This document shows positions 7,630 to 15,366 of a stretch of 64,000 nucleotides of DNA, one piece after another; within the stretch, counting starts at the first letter, position 1; each line of letters begins with the position of its first letter. The notes beneath the pieces were generated by a model. The model made no database searches. It had not been told where the DNA came from and saw only the letters and a program-made list of their open reading frames with translations. The stretch comes from Chitinophaga vietnamensis (lineage in GTDB: Bacteria > Bacteroidota > Bacteroidia > Chitinophagales > Chitinophagaceae). The stretch spans positions 1-64,000 of the forward strand of contig NZ_CABHMS010000012.1 of assembly GCF_902167635.1 (NCBI RefSeq). Reading direction: 5' to 3'. A program made the translations under genes and the position numbers.

Positions 7630-9822
7630 ATGCAGCCAAAAAGAATCAAATATTATCTCCTGGGCCTGTTCATCACAGGCATGATACTATTTATTGTGCT
7701 GCAGTTTAACTCCGCAAAAAATATCCGCAAACTTATTTCCGGCAACGAACAGCTCCTGCAGGAACTCAATGTGAAGAACGAGTTACAGAAGCTGCAAACC
7801 AGCATGGCCAAAACCGACAGCAAAGTACGCGGCACCGTGATATCGCAGGACACCATGCACATCACCGGCATCGAAGCCGAGATCGCTGTGATCAAAGCCG
7901 ATCTCAAAGAGATCAACAAGATCGTAAAAAACGACAGCACCGAAAAGCTGCTCACCCAGTTGAATTACCTGGTAGATGAAAAGAACAGCTTCAACGTACA
8001 GGTACTCGACACCCTCTACAGCAAAGGTAAATGGGCCGCTGAAAGGCTGATCAACAACCAGAAAGGCAAACGCCTGGGAGAAGCCATCACGGCTATTCTC
8101 CATCAACTCGACTCCACCCGGCAAACAGAAGTGAACCGCACCACGCATCTCATCGATACCAGCGGACAAAAAGCTCAGAGCTGGGGCACCGTGCTCGTAT
8201 TCTTTGCCTGCCTCACCAGTTTGTTGGCATTCCTCTATATCACCAGCCGCATTCACCGGCAGGAACAACTCATCGAAGCGCTCGACGAATCACAGAAGAA
8301 AGAAAAGAAACTCGCCGCCGTGAAAGACCAGTTCCTGGCGAATATGAGCCATGAGATCCGCACCCCCATGAACGCCGTGCTGGGCTTCACACACCTGCTA
8401 CAGGCACAACCCCTCAACGAAAAGTCAAAAGAATATGTCAGCGCCATCGAAGGCGCCGGGCAAAACCTGCTGGAGATCATCAATGATATCCTCGACATCT
8501 CCAAGATAGAATCCGGCATGATGCGCATCGAAGGCACCGCCTTCAGCCTGCGCGGCGTGCTGCACTCCGTATATACGCTCTTCCGCCCCAAAGCAGAAGA
8601 AAAGCGCCTCGCCCTGCATGTTACGGCCGATGAAACAATGCCCGATATTTTATATGGAGACGTTACCCGCCTCACACAGGTGCTGGTGAACCTCACGAGC
8701 AATGCTATCAAATTCACCGCCGAGGGAGAAGTATCGCTGCATGTAACCAAAAGCTGGCAGGAAGACCATGCGGTACGTTTACTCTTCACCGTTAGTGATA
8801 CCGGCATCGGCATCGATGCGGCCAAACAGGCTACGATCTTCGACCGCTTCCACCAGGCGGAAGCCTCCACCACCCGCAAATACGGCGGCACCGGCCTCGG
8901 ACTCACCATCGTGAAACAACTGGTGGAACTGCAAAACGGATTCATCTCCGTTGAAAGCAAACCCGGCGAAGGCGCCACTTTCAAAGTGGAACTGCCCTAT
9001 ACCATCAGCGACCTGCTGCCGGAGAATGTGAGCGAGGATGTCGAAAATGAGCCACTGTCGCTGCATCCGGACGTAAGACTGTTAGTAGCAGAAGACAACC
9101 GCCTGAACCAGCACCTGCTCCGCCACCTGCTCAACACCTGGCAACTGCAATATAAACTGGTCAATAATGGCCGCGAAGCGCTCCAGGCTCTCGAGAAAAA
9201 TAATTTCGACCTCGTACTCATGGATATCCAGATGCCGGAAATGGACGGCTATACCACCGTGCAAAAGCTGCGCACGGAAATGCATTCCAATATCCCCGTC
9301 ATCGCCATGACCGCCCACGCTATGGCCGGAGAACGTGAAAAATGCCTGCAGATGGGCATGAACGAATATATCTCCAAACCTATACAGGAACAGGAACTCT
9401 ATCGCATGATACAGGTGTTCACCGGCAAACTGCCCGGCAAAGATATCTCACTCATCAATCATCAGCATCACGAAAACGGCACGCACCTCGTGAGCATGCA
9501 GTACCTCCGCGATCTCTCCAAAGGCGATAAACAATTCGAGCATACCATGCTCGAACAGTTCATCTCCCAATTACCGGAAGATCTCACCGCCCTCAAAAAG
9601 GCCATCAGCGCAGATGATATCGCCGGCATCCGCGAAACCGCACATAACCTCAAAACAACGGTGTCTTTCATCGGACTGGAATCCCATCTCTACCCTATCC
9701 TCGAAGAGCTGGAACAACTCCATGAAAATAACTATCACGCAGCCATTGTGAAAGATCATTTCGAAACGCTGAAACAGCTGTCGCTACAGGCTGTACAAGA
9801 AGCTATGAGCCTCATGCTGTAA
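7630..9822 (+). CDS. Hybrid sensor histidine kinase with receiver and Hpt domains
   Basis: This 730-residue membrane sensor kinase has membrane helices near residues 7-25 and 185-205 flanking a mostly helical periplasmic sensor region. The HisKA H-box MSHEIRTP carries the phosphorylated H241. The ATPase domain shows an N-box (NLTSNAIKF) and a G-box (GGTGLGLTI). A receiver domain follows with D532 in LVLMDIQMP, and the C-terminus is an Hpt domain with H672 in AHNLKTT. The full internal phosphorelay means the final target must be another receiver; the LytTR regulator at 6234 is the nearest candidate, by position only. No output domain is present. Confidence 0.93.
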   Translation: MQPKRIKYYLLGLFITGMILFIVLQFNSAKNIRKLISGNEQLLQELNVKNELQKLQTSMAKTDSKVRGTVISQDTMHITGIEAEIAVIKADLKEINKIVKNDSTEKLLTQLNYLVDEKNSFNVQVLDTLYSKGKWAAERLINNQKGKRLGEAITAILHQLDSTRQTEVNRTTHLIDTSGQKAQSWGTVLVFFACLTSLLAFLYITSRIHRQEQLIEALDESQKKEKKLAAVKDQFLANMSHEIRTPMNAVLGFTHLLQAQPLNEKSKEYVSAIEGAGQNLLEIINDILDISKIESGMMRIEGTAFSLRGVLHSVYTLFRPKAEEKRLALHVTADETMPDILYGDVTRLTQVLVNLTSNAIKFTAEGEVSLHVTKSWQEDHAVRLLFTVSDTGIGIDAAKQATIFDRFHQAEASTTRKYGGTGLGLTIVKQLVELQNGFISVESKPGEGATFKVELPYTISDLLPENVSEDVENEPLSLHPDVRLLVAEDNRLNQHLLRHLLNTWQLQYKLVNNGREALQALEKNNFDLVLMDIQMPEMDGYTTVQKLRTEMHSNIPVIAMTAHAMAGEREKCLQMGMNEYISKPIQEQELYRMIQVFTGKLPGKDISLINHQHHENGTHLVSMQYLRDLSKGDKQFEHTMLEQFISQLPEDLTALKKAISADDIAGIRETAHNLKTTVSFIGLESHLYPILEELEQLHENNYHAAIVKDHFETLKQLSLQAVQEAMSLML

Positions 9823-9877
9823 GCGGCAGGGCAATGTGATAAGGAACTGCGTAATAAACGCCCATCCACCCCATCTC

Positions 9878-9941
9878 ACCGACTAACTCCGCCTGTACAT
9901 CGACAAGAACCTTCGCGCCGCTTTATTCGTATCTACCTTTG
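9878..9941 (+). promoter_or_regulatory. LytTR-type direct-repeat operator and promoter (copy 2)
   Basis: Repeats accgactaa (9878) and atcgacaag (9899) start 21 bp apart. A perfect -7 box, TACCTTTG, is at 9934-9941. The repeats lie 56 and 35 bp before it, the same spacing as at 13365 and 6984. The box is 31 bp upstream of the ATG at 9973. Confidence 0.65.
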
Positions 9942-9972
9942 TATCAGATCAAGTAAAAAAATAACCGGACAT

Positions 9973-12900
9973 ATGACTAACGGCAAACAAGTATTCCAAA
10001 CCGCTTCCCCGCTCCGCTGGCGCACCTTCCTGTGGGTTACCCGCCTGGTACTCGTGCTGCTGGTGCTCATGGGCGGTATCGTGTGGCTGGCGCTCCGCAA
10101 CAATTATACCCCTGGCCTTCCCTCTTTGCAGGGCGAAAGCACCAGCTACAAGAAACTGGCCCACCCCCTCCGGCCTACCGCGCTGTCAAAGAAAGAAGCC
10201 GGCACCTATAAAGGATTTGAGGACATACTGGAATACAAGAACCGCAAAGCCGGCATGAATGCCATGGTCAACGGCGATTCCATCAAAACCATCCGCGCAG
10301 GCTTTTATGTCGACTGGGATCCGCAATCATTCTACTCCTTACAGACTAACATCGACAAGATGAATACGGTAGTACCGGAATGGTTCTTTATCGATCCCGC
10401 TACCGATACCCTGCGCCCCGAAATTGATACCGCCGCCCTGCAACTGATGCAGCAACACCATGTAGCCATTCTGCCGCTGGTGAACAATATCAACCCCGAT
10501 AAAGATAATGGCGATTTTGAAAGCGGCATCCTGCGCCGTATCCTCGACAACACCAATAAACGGGAACGCCTCATCAATGACATCCTCAAATACCTGCACC
10601 AGTATCACCTGCAAGGTATCAACATAGATTTTGAAGAATTTGACGGGAAGACAGACGCCTCGCTGGTGGCCTTTCAGCGGGAACTCTATACACGCCTGCA
10701 CAAAGAAGGGCTGCTCGTAACGCAGGATGTGGTGCCCAACAATACCGACTACGATCTGCGCCAGCTCTCTCAATACAATGATTATATCTTCCTGATGGGA
10801 TACGATCAGCACTTCACTACCAGTGTAGCCGGTCCCGTTAGTGAAGAGAGATGGATAGAAAAGATACTGGACGAAGCCGCACACAAGATGCCCGCTAACA
10901 AGATCGTGCTGTGCATCGCCGGCTACGGCTACGATTGGCCTGAGCAGGGTGAAGGCGTCACCGTTACCTACCAGGAAGCATTGTCGCTTGCCAACCGCTA
11001 TCACGCAAAGGTGCAGTTCGACAGCGACACCTACAACTGTCACTTTGATTATACGGATGACGGCGGCGTTCTTCACCATGTTCAGTTCATGGATGCCGCA
11101 GGCAATTTCAACACGCTCCGCTTCGCAGATGAATATGGCGCAGCAGGCACCGCACTGTGGCGCCTCGGCTCTGAAGACGCCCGCCTGTGGCGCTTCTACT
11201 ACCGTCGGCTCGACAATGCCGCCCTGCAACGCCTGCCCTTCAACTTCAATAATCTCTCCGGCATCCAGGCATCCAGCGCCAAGCCCGACTATATCGGCGA
11301 TGGCGAGATACTGGATGTGATCAACACCCCGCAGGATGGTATCATCCACATCCAGCCGGATACTGCCAACAACATCATCGAGGCGCAGGACTATCAACAA
11401 CTGCCTACCGGCTACGTGATCAGAAGATCCGGGCAGGTAAAGAAACAGGTCATCCTCACTTTCGATGATGGCCCCGATGCAACCTACACCCCGCAGATAC
11501 TGAAGATACTGCAACAAGAAAAGGTGCCTGCCGCATTCTTCATCGTAGGTATCAACGCAGAAAACAACCTGCCACTGCTGAAGAAGATATACGCCAGCGG
11601 CCACGAGATCGGCAACCACACATTCACGCATCCGAACATCGCGGCCATCAGCCCGGAACGCGCCAATACCGAGATCAATGCCACCAGGCTGCTGATAGAA
11701 GCTACCACCGGCCGTAGCACGGTGCTGTTCCGTGCGCCCTACAACGCCGATGCCGAGCCTACTACACCGGAAGAACTCAAACCCATTGCGCTCAGCAAAC
11801 AAAATAATTACTATACTATCGGGGAAAGTATTGATCCGGAAGACTGGGAACCCGGCGTTGAGGCCGACACCATCTATCAGCGCGTAGTGGATCAATATGA
11901 AGCCAATCCGGAAAAAGGTATCATCCTGCTGCATGATGCCGGTGGCGACAGAAGCGCTACTGTAGCGGCTTTACCGCGCATCATACACTACTTCAAATCA
12001 AAAGGCGTAGCCTTCACCACCGTGGCGGATCTGCTTCACAAAAAACGTGATGAAGTAATGCCGCCCGTACACAACAGCATGATCGCGATGAACGGTACTG
12101 TGGCCGTCGTCTTCTTCTGGCTGGGCCGTTTCCTGCAAGCCGCCTTCTGGCTTGCGATCATACTTGGCCTCACGAAAATATTGCTCATGCTGATACTGGC
12201 CGTCATACAGTATATCAGGGAGAAAAGACATGCTAACGGTACCGCCTCAACGAAACAACCGGGCGTATCGATCATCGTACCGGCCTACAACGAATCCGTC
12301 AATGCCGTAAAAACATTGCATAACCTGCTGCAACAACAATATCCCCTGTTTGAGATCATCTTTGTAGATGATGGATCAAAAGATGATACTTATGCGTTAG
12401 TGCACAAGGATTTCGGTCAGCATCCCTTGGTGAAGGTGCTCACCAAACCCAATGGTGGCAAGGCCAGCGCGCTCAACTTCGGTATTGCGCAAGCACAATA
12501 CGACTACGTTGTTTGTATCGATGCCGATACACAACTTTATGCCGACGCCGTTGCACAGCTCATGAAAAAATTCCAGTCTGATAAAGTAGGCGCCGTTGCC
12601 GGCAATGTGAAAGTAGGGAATGAAACTACCCTGCTGGCCAGGTGGCAATCTATTGAATATATCACGGCACAGAACTTCGACCGCCGCGCACTCGACCTTG
12701 TGAATGGTATCACCGTGGTACCCGGCGCTATCGGGGCTTTCAGCAAACAGGCGATCAATGAGGCGGGTGGCTTCACCACGGACACGCTCGCAGAAGACTG
12801 CGACCTCACCATCCGCATCCTGAGAGCCGGCTATATTGTACGTAACTGCACGGAAGCCGTGGCCATGACCGAGGCGCCTGAAACGATGCAACAGTTCATG

Positions 12901-13344
12901 AAACAGCGTTTCCGCTGGAGCTATGGTATCATGCAGAGCTGCCGTAAAAATATTGATGCCTGCTTCAATCCTGCCTATAAAGCATTAGGATTGATATCCT
13001 TGCCTAACATCGTGATCTTCCAGGTATTGTTGCCAATACTGGCCCCACTCGCCGATCTGATGCTGATATGGAGCCTTATCTGGAACCGCCACGATCCCGC
13101 AGGCATGCACAAGATACTGTTCTTCTATATCCTGTTCATGGTAGTAGACCTGCTGGTGGCCACTGTAGCTTTTCTCTTTGAAAAAGCGCCGCTGTCAAAG
13201 CTCGTATGGATGATTCCTCAGAAGCTGGTTTACCGTCAGCTGATGTATGTGGTATTGTTCCGTTCTATACGCAGGGCTATTCAAGGAAACGCACAAGGAT
13301 GGGGCGTTTTGAAGCGTACGGGTAATGTGCAGGCTATCAAATGA
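9973..13344 (+). CDS. Fusion of GH18-like, polysaccharide deacetylase and GT2 domains
   Basis: This 1123-residue membrane protein probably builds and trims an amino-sugar polymer. A membrane helix at about 17-41 is followed by a GH18-like domain with INIDFEEF at 217-223, including the likely acid residue E221 or E222. A NodB deacetylase domain has TFDDGPD (D498, D499), GHEIGNHTFTH (543-553, metal ligands H549 and H553) and RAPYNAD. After membrane segments at about 704-745 comes a GT2 domain with DDGS (799-802), DAD (850-852), ED (941-942) and QRFRW (978-982), then further membrane helices. The parts resemble PgaC plus PgaB in one chain, so a poly-N-acetylglucosamine or chitin-like product is likely; the exact polymer is inference. 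It has its own promoter with a LytTR-type operator. Confidence 0.88.
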   Translation: MTNGKQVFQTASPLRWRTFLWVTRLVLVLLVLMGGIVWLALRNNYTPGLPSLQGESTSYKKLAHPLRPTALSKKEAGTYKGFEDILEYKNRKAGMNAMVNGDSIKTIRAGFYVDWDPQSFYSLQTNIDKMNTVVPEWFFIDPATDTLRPEIDTAALQLMQQHHVAILPLVNNINPDKDNGDFESGILRRILDNTNKRERLINDILKYLHQYHLQGINIDFEEFDGKTDASLVAFQRELYTRLHKEGLLVTQDVVPNNTDYDLRQLSQYNDYIFLMGYDQHFTTSVAGPVSEERWIEKILDEAAHKMPANKIVLCIAGYGYDWPEQGEGVTVTYQEALSLANRYHAKVQFDSDTYNCHFDYTDDGGVLHHVQFMDAAGNFNTLRFADEYGAAGTALWRLGSEDARLWRFYYRRLDNAALQRLPFNFNNLSGIQASSAKPDYIGDGEILDVINTPQDGIIHIQPDTANNIIEAQDYQQLPTGYVIRRSGQVKKQVILTFDDGPDATYTPQILKILQQEKVPAAFFIVGINAENNLPLLKKIYASGHEIGNHTFTHPNIAAISPERANTEINATRLLIEATTGRSTVLFRAPYNADAEPTTPEELKPIALSKQNNYYTIGESIDPEDWEPGVEADTIYQRVVDQYEANPEKGIILLHDAGGDRSATVAALPRIIHYFKSKGVAFTTVADLLHKKRDEVMPPVHNSMIAMNGTVAVVFFWLGRFLQAAFWLAIILGLTKILLMLILAVIQYIREKRHANGTASTKQPGVSIIVPAYNESVNAVKTLHNLLQQQYPLFEIIFVDDGSKDDTYALVHKDFGQHPLVKVLTKPNGGKASALNFGIAQAQYDYVVCIDADTQLYADAVAQLMKKFQSDKVGAVAGNVKVGNETTLLARWQSIEYITAQNFDRRALDLVNGITVVPGAIGAFSKQAINEAGGFTTDTLAEDCDLTIRILRAGYIVRNCTEAVAMTEAPETMQQFMKQRFRWSYGIMQSCRKNIDACFNPAYKALGLISLPNIVIFQVLLPILAPLADLMLIWSLIWNRHDPAGMHKILFFYILFMVVDLLVATVAFLFEKAPLSKLVWMIPQKLVYRQLMYVVLFRSIRRAIQGNAQGWGVLKRTGNVQAIK

Positions 13345-13364
13345 CCGTCCGATTTCCCTTGTTC

Positions 13365-13428
13365 AACGACAGTAATACCCTGTTCATCGAAACCTGGGAA
13401 TCAAACGTCGATACTGCCTGTAAATTTA
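13365..13428 (+). promoter_or_regulatory. LytTR-type direct-repeat operator and promoter (copy 3)
   Basis: The related 11-mers ttcaacgacag and ttcatcgaaac (cores starting at 13365 and 13386) are 21 bp apart. The -7-like box TAAATTTA is at 13421-13428. The cores are 56 and 35 bp before it, as at the other two sites. The gene served starts at 13484. Confidence 0.62.
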
Positions 13429-13483
13429 CCTCACGAACTCTGAAACATTTTTTATTTATCTATCATTCTAAAAGACAAACATC

Positions 13484-13678
13484 ATGAAAAAAAGCCTGAT
13501 CGCCGCTGTAGCAGTAGTACTGTTTTCTGCTACTTCTTTTGCACAAGCTCCTGCTGCTAAACCTGCAAAAAAAGAAAAAGCAAAAACTGAAGCTGCAAAA
13601 CCTGCTGCTGACACAACTAAAAAAGCTCCTGCTAAGAAAGCTGCTAAAGCTGAAAAGCCTGCTAAAAAAGCTGCTTAA
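13484..13678 (+). CDS. Small exported Lys/Ala-rich protein, paralogue of the 7088 product
   Basis: The 64-residue product has a signal peptide (residues 1-20, ending SFAQ) and then Lys/Ala/Pro-rich repeats such as PAKK and KKAAKAEK, resembling histone-H1-like tails. No catalytic domain is present. It has the same operator geometry as the gene at 7088 and is followed by a strong terminator, so it is probably its own transcription unit. It lies next to the polysaccharide synthase gene. A basic exported protein could bind an anionic or partly deacetylated surface polymer, but this is not shown by the sequence. Confidence 0.75.
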   Translation: MKKSLIAAVAVVLFSATSFAQAPAAKPAKKEKAKTEAAKPAADTTKKAPAKKAAKAEKPAKKAA

Positions 13679-13706
13679 TCCCAGCTATACAGCGTTTGAG
13701 TTAATG

Positions 13707-13738
13707 TTCCGTCCAGGCTTGCGTCTGGACGGAATTTT
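13707..13738 (+). terminator. Intrinsic terminator after the Lys/Ala-rich gene
   Basis: A perfect 10-bp stem, TTCCGTCCAG/CTGGACGGAA (13707-13716 and 13725-13734), has an 8-nt loop and is followed by TTTT. It lies 29 bp after the stop codon. Confidence 0.85.
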
Positions 13739-13739
13739 G

Positions 13740-13918
13740 CGCGAAGTTGTGCTCAGGATTATAATGATTGGTTACCAGGATTTTTTACAGGATTAATAAA
13801 GATTAAAAAGGATTCGCGAAGATCGATTCGAATTGATCTTCGCGAATCCTTTTTTTACAATCTGTAAAAATCCTGTAATCTTCAATCATTATAATCCTGA
13901 GCCAAGACAACCTTCGCG
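13740..13918. repeat. Long imperfect inverted repeat, gctcaggattat family
   Basis: The outer arms read cgcgaag...gctcaggattataatgattg on the left and their complement on the right, ending at 13918. The centre holds a perfect stem, aaggattcgcgaagatc and its complement. The block gctcaggattat..tgattg, with aggatt and tttttacaggatt pieces, is shared with the 83-bp repeat at 50001-50245. It fills most of the 288-bp gap before the convergent TPR gene. No coding signal is seen in it. Confidence 0.85.
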
Positions 13919-13924
13919 ATAAAG

Positions 13925-13940
13925 CCCCGCTACAGCGGGG
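13925..13940. repeat. GC palindrome similar to the REP-like family
   Basis: CCCCGCT and AGCGGGG (13925-13931 and 13934-13940) form a tight hairpin with a 2-nt loop, close in sequence to the palindromes at 78-199. It is just downstream of the minus-strand TPR gene. Confidence 0.5.
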
Positions 13941-13966
13941 GGCGTTCCTATTCTTGAGGGTGCAGC

Positions 13967-15220
13967 TTATTTCAGTGCATCCAGTTTCTTTTTAACTTCT
14001 TCTACTTTAGCGGTCTGGTTCTTGATCGCGTAGATTTTTTGCAGTGCATACAAGCAGCTTTCGTAAGTCTGTTTGTCGCCGGCATCCAGGCTGCTGCCTT
14101 TGGAAGAGAAGCCTGCATCAGCTTTTTCGAAGAAAGGTAATGCCTGGTTCATCAGGCCTTCTACTTTACCTTGCAGTTCTTTTGCTTTAGGAGACGTTTG
14201 CTGTTTGCTATCGAGGCTGTTGAGTTCTTTGTTGAATACAACCGCTTTGTTGAAGTACAGTGCACCCAGCTGGAAGTTAGCGGTAGCATCGGCCGGATTC
14301 AGTTCCAGTACTTTTTTGTAAGCGCCTTCTGCTTTGCCGATCAGCTCTTCGTAGTTAGCTGGTTTCGGTGCGTCGTTGCCTTTTTCATCGCGGGGATTGG
14401 CGAGATTGTCTACACGGATGGCGTAGTCGAGCAGTGCAGCTTCATCTTTGGGATTTTCAGCGATCTTTTTCTCGAGCATGCCCATCAACTCAGCAGTTTT
14501 GCCGGTTTTGGTGTAGTACACCATTTCCATATCGTTGAAGCGTTTATCCTTAGGGAATAATGCTTTACCTTGTTCGATGGCTTTTAACCAACCAGCCTGG
14601 TCGCCTTTTTCTTCATACAGCTGGCCGAGGATCACGTACAGTGCAGGCTCAGCTTTGAATTGCAGGTCAGCCGCTTTTTTCAGGTAAGTGAAAGCATCTG
14701 CTTTCTGGTTAGCCTGGTTAGCTGCGTAGCCGGTGTAGAAGGTCAGGGCAGTATCAGTAGGGATGCTGCCACCGAGGTTTTTGCTGTTGTAGAAATCGGC
14801 TACTTCAAAAGCTTTTTTGAAGTTGAGGAGAGAAGAATCCCATTTCTGCTCGTTGAGATTGGCGTAACCTGCGTTGGCAACAGTGGCATACACGTTGAAC
14901 ATAGGTCCGTTCAGTTCCAGGGCGGCAGTTTTCTGGTTAGGTTCAATTTCCAGTGATTTTTTAAAAGCGTTGAATGCTTCTACAGCCAGAGCAGGGTTTT
15001 TGGTTTTGGTGCCCATTGCTTCCAGTACTTTACCATCCACCATCCATGTTTTGGCGTCGTTTTTGGTTTTGTCGTTCTGCAAAGCGGCATCAATATCTGC
15101 TTTGGCCTTCTCCAGATCTTGCTTTTTCAGGTTTTCCTCTGCACTGCTCACTTTTGCTTTCTGTGCCATCACAGATACAGCAGAAGAACATAAAAGAACA
15201 GATACCAATAATTTTTTCAT
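13967..15220 (-). CDS. Exported tetratricopeptide-repeat protein
   Basis: The protein is 417 residues from the ATG at 15220, which gives a clean signal peptide (MKKLLVSVLLCSSAVSVMAQ); a longer reading from 15283 would bury that peptide. The mature part is made of helical TPR-like repeats with Asn-Pro turns (EIEPNQ, ELNPAD) and many Lys residues. TPR proteins act as protein-protein scaffolds in the cell envelope; a specific partner cannot be named. It stands alone between the convergent repeat region and gyrA. Confidence 0.8.
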   Translation of the reverse strand: MKKLLVSVLLCSSAVSVMAQKAKVSSAEENLKKQDLEKAKADIDAALQNDKTKNDAKTWMVDGKVLEAMGTKTKNPALAVEAFNAFKKSLEIEPNQKTAALELNGPMFNVYATVANAGYANLNEQKWDSSLLNFKKAFEVADFYNSKNLGGSIPTDTALTFYTGYAANQANQKADAFTYLKKAADLQFKAEPALYVILGQLYEEKGDQAGWLKAIEQGKALFPKDKRFNDMEMVYYTKTGKTAELMGMLEKKIAENPKDEAALLDYAIRVDNLANPRDEKGNDAPKPANYEELIGKAEGAYKKVLELNPADATANFQLGALYFNKAVVFNKELNSLDSKQQTSPKAKELQGKVEGLMNQALPFFEKADAGFSSKGSSLDAGDKQTYESCLYALQKIYAIKNQTAKVEEVKKKLDALK

Positions 15221-15328
15221 GTTGTCTGTGTTTTTTTTGCTGATTACTTTAAGAGTATGGTGTGAATACAATATGCAATACAACCAGAGATATAGTTACC
15301 ACTAAGAGCTGATCATATTTATTTTTTA

Positions 15329-15359
15329 TTGGCCGGACGAGCATGGCTCATCCGGCCAA
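15329..15359. other. Hairpin downstream of gyrA
   Basis: The arms TTGGCCGGACGAGC and GCTCATCCGGCCAA pair over 14 positions with one mismatch around a 3-nt loop. It lies between the gyrA stop and the next minus-strand gene. The gyrA-side transcript has an A-rich, not U-rich, tail, so it is a processing or weak termination hairpin at best. Confidence 0.5.
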
Positions 15360-15366
15360 AGTTGCA

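Noticed and set aside
15221-15283. Longer start for the TPR protein
   Set aside because: It would place 21 polar residues before a clean signal peptide at 15220.
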